Shown here: piece by piece, positions 18,521 through 26,981 of the stretch
How positions within the stretch are numbered: position 1 is the stretch's first letter
How the letters are laid out: the number at the start of each line of letters is the position of its first letter
Source: Leifsonia sp. EB41
GTDB taxonomy: Bacteria > Actinomycetota > Actinomycetes > Actinomycetales > Microbacteriaceae
Reading direction: 5' to 3'
Assembly (NCBI RefSeq): GCF_041262565.1
Contig: NZ_JBGCCJ010000001.1
Span: 2,728,001 to 2,792,000 of the forward strand
DNA length: 64,000 nucleotides
Notes under the pieces: generated by a model
Database searches by the model: none
Seen by the model: the letters and a program-made list of their open reading frames with translations, nothing else
What the model was told of the DNA's origin: nothing
Translations under genes and position numbers: made by a program

Positions 18521-19486
18521 TTAGCGCGCCGCCCCGAACGCGAGGAGGCCGGCCCCGGCGCGCCCGGCGTCGCCGCCGAGGCCGCTGCGGACGATCGCAG
18601 GCCGCTCCCGCCAGGCGAGCCCGGCCGACACGTCGCGCTCCAGCGGGCCGAACAGCGCGTCGCCGGCGTGCGAGACGCCGCCGCCCAGCACGATCACTTT
18701 CGGATCGAGCAGCAGGGTGAGGATGGTGAGGCCCTGCGCGAGCACGTCGACGGCCTCGCCCCAGATGCGGTCTGCCAGCGGGTCGCTGCCGAGGCGGGCG
18801 ACGATCCGGCGCGTGCTGAGCGCGTCGCCTCCCGCCTCCCGGTATCGTCGCGCGACGCCGGCGCCGGACATGTACACCTCCAGGCAGCCGCGCTGGCCGC
18901 AGGTGCACTGCTCCCCGCCGGCGACCACCGGAATGTGGCCGAACTCGCCCGCCGCACCGGTCGCGCCGGTGATGGTCCCGCCCGCGGTCACGAGCGCCGC
19001 GGCGACGCCGGTTCCGATCGGGACGAGGACGAAGTCGTCAGAGCCCTGGGCGGCGCCGATCGTGCGCTCGGCCAGCCCGGCGGCGCGGACATCGTGCCCG
19101 ACCGCGACCGGGAGGTCGAGCTCGCCCTGCAGGATGTCGAGCAGCGGCACGTCGCGCCAATCGAGGTTGGACGCGTAGTGGACGATGCCGCGCTGCTCGT
19201 CGAGCATGCCGGGGGTGGCGACGCCCGCGCCGACGACGTCGAGCTCCGCGGCGCCGGCGACTCCCCGGAGATCGTGGAACAGCGTCACGAGCGCGCCGAG
19301 GATGTCGCTCCCCGGCGTGGGGCGGGTCAGTTCGGCGACCACGGCGCCGCCCTCGGCCACCACGGCGCCCTTCATGGCCGTCCCGCCGAGGTCGACGGCG
19401 AGGGCGACCGGCACTCCGGAGCCCGTGGCAGCGCCGCCGTCGCCGTGTTCGTCGGCGACCGCTGTCGCCACGGTCGTCCCGCTCAT
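18521..19486 (-). CDS. ROK family sugar kinase
   Basis: This 321-residue protein has the ROK nucleotide-binding start LAVDLGGTAMKGAVV, the catalytic region VGHDVRAAGLAER, and the zinc motif GHIPVVAGGEQCTCGQRGCLE (split CxCGxxGCxE). ROK kinases phosphorylate glucose, N-acetylglucosamine, N-acetylmannosamine or fructose. The ATG at 19486 overlaps the cutC stop. It is the last gene of the amino acid transporter/asparaginase operon, which makes a sugar derived from an amino-sugar conjugate a reasonable substrate guess. There is no N-terminal HTH, so it is not a regulator. Confidence 0.88.
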   Translation of the reverse strand: MSGTTVATAVADEHGDGGAATGSGVPVALAVDLGGTAMKGAVVAEGGAVVAELTRPTPGSDILGALVTLFHDLRGVAGAAELDVVGAGVATPGMLDEQRGIVHYASNLDWRDVPLLDILQGELDLPVAVGHDVRAAGLAERTIGAAQGSDDFVLVPIGTGVAAALVTAGGTITGATGAAGEFGHIPVVAGGEQCTCGQRGCLEVYMSGAGVARRYREAGGDALSTRRIVARLGSDPLADRIWGEAVDVLAQGLTILTLLLDPKVIVLGGGVSHAGDALFGPLERDVSAGLAWRERPAIVRSGLGGDAGRAGAGLLAFGAAR

Positions 19487-20229
19487 GCCGTCGCCTCCCG
19501 CACCGCCGCGACGACGTCTGCGACGATCGCGCCCGAGGTCACCTGGCGGTGGCCCGGGTCGTACTGGCTCGTCGCGAGCGAACCGCTCTGCGCCGTGGTG
19601 GCCGCCCGCAGGTGCACCTCCCGCACCCTCGTCCGGCTGACCAGCTCGGCAGCGTTCCCGGGGCGGACTCCGCCTCCGGCGAGCACCACGATCCGCTCGC
19701 CCGCCTGCGCCACCAGGGCGGCGAGCTCGTCGGCGCCCTCCAGCGTGGAAGCCGCACCGCCCGAGGTGAGGACGCGCGCCACCGCGAGTCCGGACAGCTC
19801 CTCCAGAGCCACGGCGCGGTCCGGCACCTGGTCGAACGCCTTGTGGAAGGTGACCGGCGCGTCGCCGCACGCCGCAACCAGCGTGCGCGTCGCGTCCACG
19901 TCCACCGACCCGTCGGCCCGGAGGGCGCCCACCACGAAGCCGACCGCCACACCGTGCGGGTTCGGCAGCGCTCGCACCGCGTCGATGTCGGCAACCATCG
20001 CGGCGAGCTCGTCGGCGTCGAAGACGAAGTCGCCGGCCCGCTGGCGAACCAGGACGTTGACGCCCATCCGCGTGACCGACCGGAGGGCAGTCGCCACGGT
20101 GCCGATCGACGGGGTCAGGCCGCCGTCGGACAGTGCGCTGCACAGCTCGATGCGGTCGGCGCCCGCGTCCTCGGCGAGGCGCACGCCGGCGAGATCTTCG
20201 AGGCAGATCTCGACCAGGACTCCGCTCAC
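19483..20229 (-). CDS. cutC: CutC family TIM-barrel protein
   Basis: This 248-residue protein begins VLVEICLEDLAGVRLAEDAGADRIELCSALSDGGLTPSIG, the hallmark CutC start, and keeps VTFHKAFDQVPD and LTSGGAASTLEG. CutC was named for copper tolerance in E. coli, but its biochemical role remains uncertain. Here it is overlapped on both sides by an asparaginase and a sugar kinase gene, so a metabolic TIM-barrel role is more likely than copper handling. No metal genes are adjacent. Confidence 0.9.
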   Translation of the reverse strand: MSGVLVEICLEDLAGVRLAEDAGADRIELCSALSDGGLTPSIGTVATALRSVTRMGVNVLVRQRAGDFVFDADELAAMVADIDAVRALPNPHGVAVGFVVGALRADGSVDVDATRTLVAACGDAPVTFHKAFDQVPDRAVALEELSGLAVARVLTSGGAASTLEGADELAALVAQAGERIVVLAGGGVRPGNAAELVSRTRVREVHLRAATTAQSGSLATSQYDPGHRQVTSGAIVADVVAAVREATA

Positions 20230-21215
20230 GCGACGCGCTCCAGTGCCGCGGCCAGGTCGGCCCCGACCTCGATCCGCCCGACCGGCACACCGCCGCCGAG
20301 CACCGGGAGGTCCACCAGCGCGCCCGCGCGGGAGATATCCGTGCCGAGCGCCTCCAGCACCCGGAGGGCGATCAGGGTCGTCGCGCGCGGGCTGCCGTCC
20401 ACGATCTTCATGGACACGGCGGTCCCGTCGGCCGCCGCGACGCCGATGACGCCCTCGGCGCCGCCCTTGGCGAGGGCGCCGGGAACGGTCTCCATCAAGG
20501 TCGAGTTCTGGTGTCCGCTGCCGCCGACGTAGAAGGGGTGCTCGCGCATCGCATCGGCCACCGCCCGCTCAGGAGTGCCGGGCGCCGCGGTGACGAGCCG
20601 GCCGAACGAGCGGGCGACGCCGCGGACGGTCGTGGCGAACAGCGGAGCGCCGCAGCCGTCGGTCGCGTCGAGTGCGACGGGCACGCCGGTCAGCGCGGCC
20701 ATCGTCTCGCGCACACGCTGCTGCACGGGATGGGCCGGGTCGAGGTAGCCGTCGGTCGGCCAGCCGTTCGCGGCGGCGACCAGCAGCATCGCGGCGTGCT
20801 TGCCCGAGCAGTTCATCCGGATGCGGCTGCGCGGCTCCCCGGCGCGGATCATCCGCTCGAAGGTGCCCTCGTCCTCCGGCCGGTCGACCGGGCAGCCCAG
20901 GGCCGACTCGTCGACGGCGGCCGCCGCCAGGATGTCGCGGACGACGCGCACGTGCTCGTCCTCACCGGTGTGGCTCCCTGCCGCGATGGCCAACGACGGT
21001 CCGGCGAGGGAGGCGCCGGCCGTGAGGCACGCGAGCGCCTGCAGCGGCTTCACCGTGCTGCGCGGGAGCACGACCGCGTCCGGGTCGCCGAGCTCGATCA
21101 GGGTCCCGCCGTCCGGGTCGAGGGCGACGAGGCTGCCGAAGTGGCGGCTCTCGATCATCCCGGAGCGTCGCACAGCGGCGAGCTCGGCGAGTCCTGCGAC
21201 GGTGGTGCTAGACAT
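20226..21215 (-). CDS. asparaginase of the Asparaginase_II (PF06089, AnsA) type
   Basis: This 329-residue protein belongs to the Rhizobium etli-type asparaginases, not the EcAII type. The motifs are LPRSTVKPLQAL (Ser-x-x-Lys), AAGSHTGEDEHV, RMNCSGKHAAML and ATDGCGAP with conserved Cys residues that bind zinc in the Rhizobium enzyme. There is no signal peptide, so it acts in the cytoplasm on imported substrate. It overlaps the upstream permease and downstream cutC genes. It could hydrolyse asparagine or an N-substituted asparagine. Confidence 0.88.
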   Translation of the reverse strand: MSSTTVAGLAELAAVRRSGMIESRHFGSLVALDPDGGTLIELGDPDAVVLPRSTVKPLQALACLTAGASLAGPSLAIAAGSHTGEDEHVRVVRDILAAAAVDESALGCPVDRPEDEGTFERMIRAGEPRSRIRMNCSGKHAAMLLVAAANGWPTDGYLDPAHPVQQRVRETMAALTGVPVALDATDGCGAPLFATTVRGVARSFGRLVTAAPGTPERAVADAMREHPFYVGGSGHQNSTLMETVPGALAKGGAEGVIGVAAADGTAVSMKIVDGSPRATTLIALRVLEALGTDISRAGALVDLPVLGGGVPVGRIEVGADLAAALERVA

Positions 21216-22140
21216 GGGTCTCTTCCTGGTGCGGGGCGGCCGGCAGAGCCGGAAGCACGGGTTGCGCGGAGGGGCGTCGCCGGGGACCGCGCTGCAGGCG
21301 GGAGGCGAACGCCGAGAGGCTGCCGTTGACGACCAGGTAGATGACCGTCACGGCGACGTAGGTCGGGATGAGCAGGTGCAGGTATGACGCCAGCACCTGG
21401 CCGCGGTAGAGCAGCTCGGTGAACGCCACGATGTAGCCGAGCGAGGTGTCCTTCAGGAGGCTCACGAACTGCGTGACCAGCGACGGCGCGACGTTCCGCG
21501 CGGCCTGCGGGAGCACCACGAACCGCATCGCCTGACCGGGCCGCATCCCGAGGCTGAGCGCCGCCTCGCGCTGACCGCGGGGGAGGCTCAGGATGCCGGC
21601 GCGCACGATCTCGGCGAACACGGCCGAGTTGGCGATCGTCAGCGGGACGACCAGCTTCCACAGCACAGGCAGGTTGATCCCGAGCTGCGGGAGGCCGAAC
21701 AGCATCAGGTAGATCACCAGAAGCACGGGCACGGTGCGCGCGATCTCGATGTACAGCCCGCACAGGAATCGCACCGCACGCAGCCGGCTGATCCGGCCCA
21801 GGGCGAGCAGTACGCCGAGGAGGCCGCCGAGCACGGCGACGATCGCGGCGGCCTCCAGCGTCCCGAGCAGTCCGACCAGCAGGTAGTTCCAGATCGGCCA
21901 CTCGGTGAACGGAGCCCAGCGCTCGGGCGCGAGCTGCCCGTGCGAGGCGAACTGCCACAGCCCGTAGCCGAGCAGCCCGGCGATGACGAGGCAGCTCAGG
22001 ACGGTGCCGAGCAGGATGTTGCGGCGCCCGCGCGGGCCGGGCACGTCGTACATGAACGAGGCGGCATATGCCCGTCGTGGGCGCTTCGCGCGTGCGGCGC
22101 GGACCGGCGCGGGACGGTCCGGGATGAGTTGTGCGGTCAT
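21208..22140 (-). CDS. polar amino acid ABC transporter permease (second)
   Basis: This 310-residue HisM/GluD-type permease has a basic N-terminus of about 40 residues, five to six membrane spans, and the EAA loop motif AALSLGMRPGQAMRFVVLPQA that docks on the ATPase. The C-terminus is an Arg/Pro-rich cytoplasmic tail. It overlaps the other permease gene by 4 bases and the asparaginase gene by 8 bases. It acts in the plasma membrane as part of a GluABCD-like importer. Confidence 0.9.
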   Translation of the reverse strand: MTAQLIPDRPAPVRAARAKRPRRAYAASFMYDVPGPRGRRNILLGTVLSCLVIAGLLGYGLWQFASHGQLAPERWAPFTEWPIWNYLLVGLLGTLEAAAIVAVLGGLLGVLLALGRISRLRAVRFLCGLYIEIARTVPVLLVIYLMLFGLPQLGINLPVLWKLVVPLTIANSAVFAEIVRAGILSLPRGQREAALSLGMRPGQAMRFVVLPQAARNVAPSLVTQFVSLLKDTSLGYIVAFTELLYRGQVLASYLHLLIPTYVAVTVIYLVVNGSLSAFASRLQRGPRRRPSAQPVLPALPAAPHQEETHV

Positions 22141-22781
22141 CGTGTGATCGCCACCTTCCGCTCGACCCAGCCGGCGGTGAGGCCGATGGCCAGCGCGATC
22201 GCCATGTAGAGGATGCCGGCGCTGGAGAAGATCAGGATGGGCTGCGCCGCGACGAGGTTGATCTTGTTGACCTCCGCGGTCAACTCAACGACGCCCACGG
22301 CGGCGGCGAGGGCGGTGTTCATTGCGAGCGCGATCATCACGTTGCCGATCGGCTGCACCACCGCGCGCAGCGCCTGCGGTACGACGACGAGCCGCAGCGA
22401 CTGGCCGAGGGTGAAGCCGAGGGCGCGGGAGGCCTCCACCTGTCCGACCGGGACCGTGTTGACGCCGGAGCGCACGGCCTCGGCGACGTAAGCGGCCTCG
22501 TAGACGGTGAGGACGATGATCGCGGTCGGCGTCAGCGGCAGCAAGAGGCCGGCGTCGGGGAGGGCGAACACGGCGAGCAGCAGCAGCGCCAGCAGCGGCA
22601 CGTTGATGAAGAACTGCACGTACAGGAAGGCCGCCGTGCGCAGCACCGGGATCGGGCTCACGCGCGCGATCGTGACCAGCACGCCGAGCACGATCGAGCC
22701 GACGCCGGCCACGACCGCCATCAGCAGCGTCGTGCCGAGGGCCTGCAGCAGCGGCCCGAGGTTGTCGATCAGGGGGTTCAT
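22137..22781 (-). CDS. polar amino acid ABC transporter permease (first)
   Basis: This 214-residue HisQ/GluC-type permease has an EAA-like loop VEASRALGFTLGQSLRLVVVPQALR and about five membrane spans. It is overlapped by the second permease and separated from the binding-protein gene by a 105-base gap with strong hairpins. Together the two permeases form the membrane channel of the importer. Confidence 0.9.
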   Translation of the reverse strand: MNPLIDNLGPLLQALGTTLLMAVVAGVGSIVLGVLVTIARVSPIPVLRTAAFLYVQFFINVPLLALLLLAVFALPDAGLLLPLTPTAIIVLTVYEAAYVAEAVRSGVNTVPVGQVEASRALGFTLGQSLRLVVVPQALRAVVQPIGNVMIALAMNTALAAAVGVVELTAEVNKINLVAAQPILIFSSAGILYMAIALAIGLTAGWVERKVAITR

Positions 22782-22816
22782 CGCTCGCTCACTCGTGAGG
22801 AATGTCTGAGGGGGAC

Positions 22817-22872
22817 GGGCGGAGCCGGTCGACCGGCTCCGCCCGCCGGGGCTCCCCGGCGCGAGGCCGGGG
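22817..22872. terminator. hairpin pair between binding-protein and permease genes
   Basis: GGGCGGAGCCGGTC at 22817-22830 is followed at once by its exact complement to 22844, a perfect 28-base palindrome. A second hairpin pairs CCCCGGC (22854-22860) with GCCGGGG (22866-22872). Hairpins at this point commonly stabilize the upstream binding-protein message or partly terminate, giving more binding protein than permease. Confidence 0.6.
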
Positions 22873-22886
22873 AACTCTGGGTCGGG

Positions 22887-23840
22887 TCAGGAACCCGGGA
22901 CCGAGCCGATCTCCGGCGGGGTCGGGATGGCCGAGTCGGTCACGGTGCCGAGCGTGGTCTTCCACGCCTGGCCCCACTGGCCGCCCTTCTGGATGGTCTT
23001 GAGCCAGTTGTTGACGAACGACTTGAAGTCGCTGTCGCCGTGCGGGAGGCCGATGCCGTAGGGCTCCTTGGTGAACGGCTGGCCGACCACCTTGATCTGC
23101 TTCTCGCTGGCGGCGTCGCTGGCCAGGAGCGTGTAGTCCTGCACGTACGCGTCGCCGCGGCCCTGGATGAGCGCCTGGACGGCGGCCGGGTCGGTGCCGA
23201 ACGCGGTGACGGTCGCCTTCGGGGCGACCTTGGGCACCTCGGTGACGGCCGGCGTGTTCGCGCCGACGATCACGTTCTTGCCGTCGAGGTCCTTCTCGCT
23301 CTTGATCGACTTGTTGTCGCTCTTGACCGCGACCGACAGGCCGGACTCGAAGTACGGGCCGGCGAAGTCGACCTGCGTCGCGCGCTGCGGCGTGATCGTG
23401 TAGGTGTTGAAGACGACGTCGACGGTGCCGTTCTGCAGCATCGCCTCGCGGGTCTCCGACGCCGGGGGCACGATCTCCACGTTCGGCTTGCCGAGGATGT
23501 AGATCGCGAGCAGCTTGGCCAGGTCGGCGTCGAAGCCGGTGATCTTGCTGGGATCGGTCGGGTCCTGCTGCGAGAGCAGCGGGGCGTCGAGCGCCTCGGC
23601 GACGATGAGCTTGCCGCGCTTCTTGATCTTCTCCATCGTGGAGCCGGGGATGATCAGGGCGGCCTTGGCGACCGGGGCGCCGGAGAAGACCGTGTCGGTC
23701 TTGGCCGTGGAGCCGGCTCCGTCGCCGGGGAGGGCCGAGGTGCCGGCGGAGCAGGCGGTGACGGCGAGCGTCACGGCCGCGAGCAGGGCGCCGGCGAAGG
23801 CGGCCCGGCGGCGGGTCGGGCGGATCGAGCTGCGGGTCAT
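22887..23840 (-). CDS. amino acid ABC transporter substrate-binding lipoprotein
   Basis: This 317-residue PBPb-type binding protein has a lipoprotein signal: an Arg-rich start, hydrophobic core AFAGALLAAVTLAVTAC and Cys at about 30. The mature part has the family pattern KLIVAEALDAPLLSQQD, ITGFDADLAKLLAIYI and VDVVFNTYTITPQR. It resembles glutamate/glutamine binding proteins (GluB). It captures substrate at the outer face of the membrane for the two permeases. Confidence 0.9.
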   Translation of the reverse strand: MTRSSIRPTRRRAAFAGALLAAVTLAVTACSAGTSALPGDGAGSTAKTDTVFSGAPVAKAALIIPGSTMEKIKKRGKLIVAEALDAPLLSQQDPTDPSKITGFDADLAKLLAIYILGKPNVEIVPPASETREAMLQNGTVDVVFNTYTITPQRATQVDFAGPYFESGLSVAVKSDNKSIKSEKDLDGKNVIVGANTPAVTEVPKVAPKATVTAFGTDPAAVQALIQGRGDAYVQDYTLLASDAASEKQIKVVGQPFTKEPYGIGLPHGDSDFKSFVNNWLKTIQKGGQWGQAWKTTLGTVTDSAIPTPPEIGSVPGS

Positions 23841-23897
23841 TGCATCCCTTTCAGTGTTCGGACGGGTGTGGTGCTGTGGAGCGTTGGTGCGGAGGCG

Positions 23898-24650
23898 TCA
23901 GTGCGAGAGCACGGAGGCCAGGAACGACTTGGCCCGCTCGGTGCGGGGCGAGTCGAAGAACTCGGCGGGCGTCGCCTGCTCGACGATCTGCCCGTGGTCC
24001 ATGAAGACCACGCGGTCGGCGGCACGGCGGGCGAAGCCCATCTCGTGGGTGACGACGATCATCGTCATCCCGTCGCGGGCCAGGGAGGTCATCACGTCGA
24101 GCACCTCGCCGACCATCTCGGGGTCGAGCGCGCTGGTGGGCTCGTCGAAGAGCATCACCTTCGGCTGCATAGCGAGCGCGCGGGCGATGGCGGCGCGCTG
24201 CTGCTGGCCGCCGGAGAGCTGCGCCGGGTGGCTGCCCGCCTTGTCGGCGATGCCCACCCGGTCGAGCAGCTCGAGGGCCTGGCGCTCGGCCTCGGCCTTC
24301 TTGACCTTGCGCACCTTGATCGGCGCGAGCGCGACGTTGTCGAGGACGGTGCGGTGCGCGAAGAGGTTGAACGACTGGAAGACCATGCCGACCTCCGCGC
24401 GGAGACGGGCCAGGTCGGCTCCCTCCTGGGGGAGCAGCTCGCCGTCGACGCGGATCTCGCCGCCGTCGATGGTCTCCAGCCGGTTGATCGAGCGGCAGAG
24501 CGTGGACTTGCCCGAGCCGGAAGGCCCGACGACCACCACGACCTCGCGCGGCGCGACGTCGAGGTCGATGGAGCGGAGGACGTGCAGGTCGCCGAAGTGC
24601 TTGTCGACGCCGCGCAGGCTCACCATCGGGTGAGCGTTCGGTGTTTCCAT
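23898..24650 (-). CDS. amino acid ABC transporter ATP-binding protein
   Basis: This 250-residue ATPase has Walker [14 protein letters not shown], signature [15 protein letters not shown], Walker [13 protein letters not shown] and switch [10 protein letters not shown]. It matches the GlnQ/GluA class that energizes polar amino acid uptake. It is the first gene of the minus-strand operon and faces the ROK regulator across a 164-base, AT-rich promoter region. Confidence 0.92.
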   Translation of the reverse strand: METPNAHPMVSLRGVDKHFGDLHVLRSIDLDVAPREVVVVVGPSGSGKSTLCRSINRLETIDGGEIRVDGELLPQEGADLARLRAEVGMVFQSFNLFAHRTVLDNVALAPIKVRKVKKAEAERQALELLDRVGIADKAGSHPAQLSGGQQQRAAIARALAMQPKVMLFDEPTSALDPEMVGEVLDVMTSLARDGMTMIVVTHEMGFARRAADRVVFMDHGQIVEQATPAEFFDSPRTERAKSFLASVLSH

Positions 24651-24814
24651 CGGGTTCCTCGTATCGTCATCGGTCGGGATGCGATGAGCGTACTAAGTAA
24701 GTCATGTTCTTGCAATTTCGAATTTGGTTGGTTCGAAATCGAAGAAAGTCGGTACAGTATTCTCAACCGAGACCAGCACGCGACGGATGCGTGCGAACAG
24801 GGGGATGCGCTGAA
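24651..24814. promoter_or_regulatory. divergent promoter region with perfect inverted repeat
   Basis: This AT-rich gap lies between the transporter operon and the ROK regulator. ATTTCGAA (24715-24722) and TTCGAAAT (24732-24739) form a perfect 8-base inverted repeat with a 9-base spacer, suited to a dimeric HTH protein. TTGCAA at 24710-24715 is symmetrical and could serve as a -35 box in the transporter direction. TACAGT at 24753-24758 is a -10 candidate for the regulator. The ROK protein is the obvious binder. Confidence 0.6.
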
Positions 24815-26018
24815 ATGAGCGGCACGCACACCGCGGCACCCGGGAACGCACCGGCGACACCCGGCGGCATCCTCCACCTCGTCCGTTCGGGCCGTGCCGG
24901 GTCCCGCGCCGACATCGCCCGCCACACCGGCCTGTCGCCCTCGACCGTCGCACAGCGGGTCGACGCGCTGCTCTCCGCCGGCTTCCTCCGGGAGGCGGGG
25001 GAGGGCGTCTCGCACGGCGGCCGCCGTCCGCGGGCGCTGGAGGTCGACGCCGGCTCGGGCGTCGTCGCCGCAGCGGACCTCGGCTCGCACCACGCCACCT
25101 TCGGGCTGTTCGACCTGTCCGGGCGGCTGCTGGCCTCCCGCACAGCGGCGATGGACATCGGATCGGGCCCCGACCGGGTCCTCGCCTGGATCGCCGCGAG
25201 CGCCGAGGAGCTCCGCGCGATGCACGGGGCGCCCGGCCAGGAACTGCGCGGCATCGGGATCGGCATGCCGGGCCCGGTCGACTCCAGCACCGGCCGGATG
25301 GTCTCGCCGTCGCGGATGCCCGGCTGGAACGGCCTCGACGTCGCGGCCGCACTCGCCTCCCGCACCGGCCTGACCGTCGCCGTCGACAACGACGCCAACC
25401 TGATGGCCCTCGGCGAGTTCGACGCGACCGCCCAGACACCGGATGCGCTGACGGCCGACGGCCAGCTCGTCTTCGTCAAGGCCGGTTCGAGCATCGGCTG
25501 CGGGATCGTCGCGTTCGCGCGGCGTCTACCGCGGCCACCATGGCATGGCGGGCGACATCAGCCACGTCACCGTGCCGGGCGCCCCGGACGTGCTGTGCTC
25601 CTGCGGCCGGGTCGGCTGCCTGGACGCCGTCGCCGGGGGCGCCGCCATCGTGCAGGCCCTGCGCCGGGCCGGGGTGGAGGTCGCCGACACCCGCGACGTC
25701 CTCGCGCTCGCCAGGGACGCGCACCCGCTCGCGACGCTCATGCTGCGGGAGGCCGGCCTCCGCACCGGCGGCGTGCTCGCGACGATCATGAACTTCTTCA
25801 ACCCGCAGCGACTGGTGCTCGGCGGCATCCTCGGCGAGGCGGAGGCGTTCGTCGCGGGCGTCCGCTCGGCCATCTACTCCGACTGCCTGCCGATGATCAC
25901 CGACCAGCTCGACATCGCGGTCAGTGCGGCGAAGCAGGAGGCCGGCATCCGCGGCGCCGGCCGGCTCGTGCTCGACGCCCTGTTCGACCCCGCGCAGGTC
26001 GACCGCGCGGTGCGATGA
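24815..26018 (+). pseudogene. ROK family transcriptional regulator, frameshifted
   Basis: Residues about 1-85 contain a winged-helix segment (GSRADIARHTGLSPSTVAQRVDALL), followed by a ROK sugar-binding domain (GIGIGMPGPVDSS, VDNDANLMALGE). The frame breaks at about 25517: after GCGIVAF the frame turns Arg-rich, while the downstream ROK part (MAGDISHVTVPG..., CSCGRVGCLDAV zinc motif) continues in another phase from about 25518. Removing one base, for example C25518, restores FGGVYRGHHGMAGDISH and gives a protein of about 400 residues. It is either a real inactivating insertion or a sequencing error. The natural control target is the divergent transporter operon. Confidence 0.85.
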
Positions 26019-26950
26019 GCGGGGAGCCCGCCGCTGCGCACGGTGCGATCGTGGTCGGCGCCGGCCGGATGGGCCACGCGCACGCGGCGGCCTGGTTGGC
26101 GTGCGGAGTCCGGGTTCGGTGGGTGGTGTCGCCGCGAACCCGCCCCGATCTCCCTTCCGCGCCCGATGCCCGCTGGGCCACCTCCCTAGCGGAGGCGCTC
26201 GCCGACCCCCGCGCCGACCTCGTCTCGATCTGCACGCCGACCCCGACCCACGCCGACCTCGCCGTGCAGGCGCTCGCCGCCGGCCGGAGCGTGCTGCTCG
26301 AGAAGCCGATCGCGCTCACGGTCGAGGACGCCGAGCGGGTCGCCGACGCGGCCACGCGGGCTCCCGGAGTCCTCATGGTCGCGCACGTCGTTCGCTTCTT
26401 CCCGGGGTACGAGGCTCTCGCCGAGCGTGTCGACGCAGGGTCGGTCGGCCTTCCGCGCGCCGTGCTCGGGTCGCGCCTGTCGGCCGCGCCGTACGGAACC
26501 GAGTGGCTGGCCGACGAGTCCCGCTCCGGCGGCATGATCGTGGACTTCGCGATCCACGATGTCGACCAGGCGAACGCGTACCTAGGCGATCCCGTCGCCG
26601 TCACCGCCGTCACGGCCCCCGGCCACGGCTTCGGCGCCCCGGTCGCGATCACCGTCGAGTACGCCGCGGGCGGCGTGGCCCAGCTCCTCGCGGTCTCCGA
26701 CCTCCCGGCCGGCACGCCGTTCCGCACCACGTTGGAGGTCGTCGGCGACCGCAGCACCGACACCCTCACCGACCTCCCGGGCGACGCGTTCGCGACGCAG
26801 GCCCGGTACTTCCTGGAGTGCATCGAGAGCGGCGCCGCGCCGGCCCGCTCGCCGGTGAGCGCCGCGATCGACGCGCTGCGGGTCTGCCTGGCGGCGCGGG
26901 AGTCCGCGCGGACCGGCTCGCGCGTCGTGCTCGACCCCCGCCCCGTCTGA
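26015..26950 (+). CDS. Gfo/Idh/MocA family oxidoreductase
   Basis: This 311-residue NAD(P)-dependent dehydrogenase has the Rossmann motif IVVGAGRMGHAHAAAW, the EKP motif VLLEKPIAL and the C-terminal substrate domain DFAIHDVDQANAYLG. The family oxidizes or reduces sugars, inositols and related compounds; MocA itself takes part in opine breakdown. The ATG at 26015 overlaps the stop of the ROK gene (ATGA). Because of the upstream frameshift, the first half of the ROK gene reads in phase into this gene without a stop. Confidence 0.9.
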   Translation: MSGEPAAAHGAIVVGAGRMGHAHAAAWLACGVRVRWVVSPRTRPDLPSAPDARWATSLAEALADPRADLVSICTPTPTHADLAVQALAAGRSVLLEKPIALTVEDAERVADAATRAPGVLMVAHVVRFFPGYEALAERVDAGSVGLPRAVLGSRLSAAPYGTEWLADESRSGGMIVDFAIHDVDQANAYLGDPVAVTAVTAPGHGFGAPVAITVEYAAGGVAQLLAVSDLPAGTPFRTTLEVVGDRSTDTLTDLPGDAFATQARYFLECIESGAAPARSPVSAAIDALRVCLAARESARTGSRVVLDPRPV

Positions 26951-26981
26951 GCGGACAGGACCCCGCGGGTAAGGTGGGCGC

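Noticed and set aside
24704-26950. 748-codon frame that looks like a ROK-oxidoreductase fusion protein
   Set aside because: The middle is Arg/Pro/Gly nonsense, while the true ROK C-terminal half continues in another phase. It is a frameshift artefact, not a fusion.
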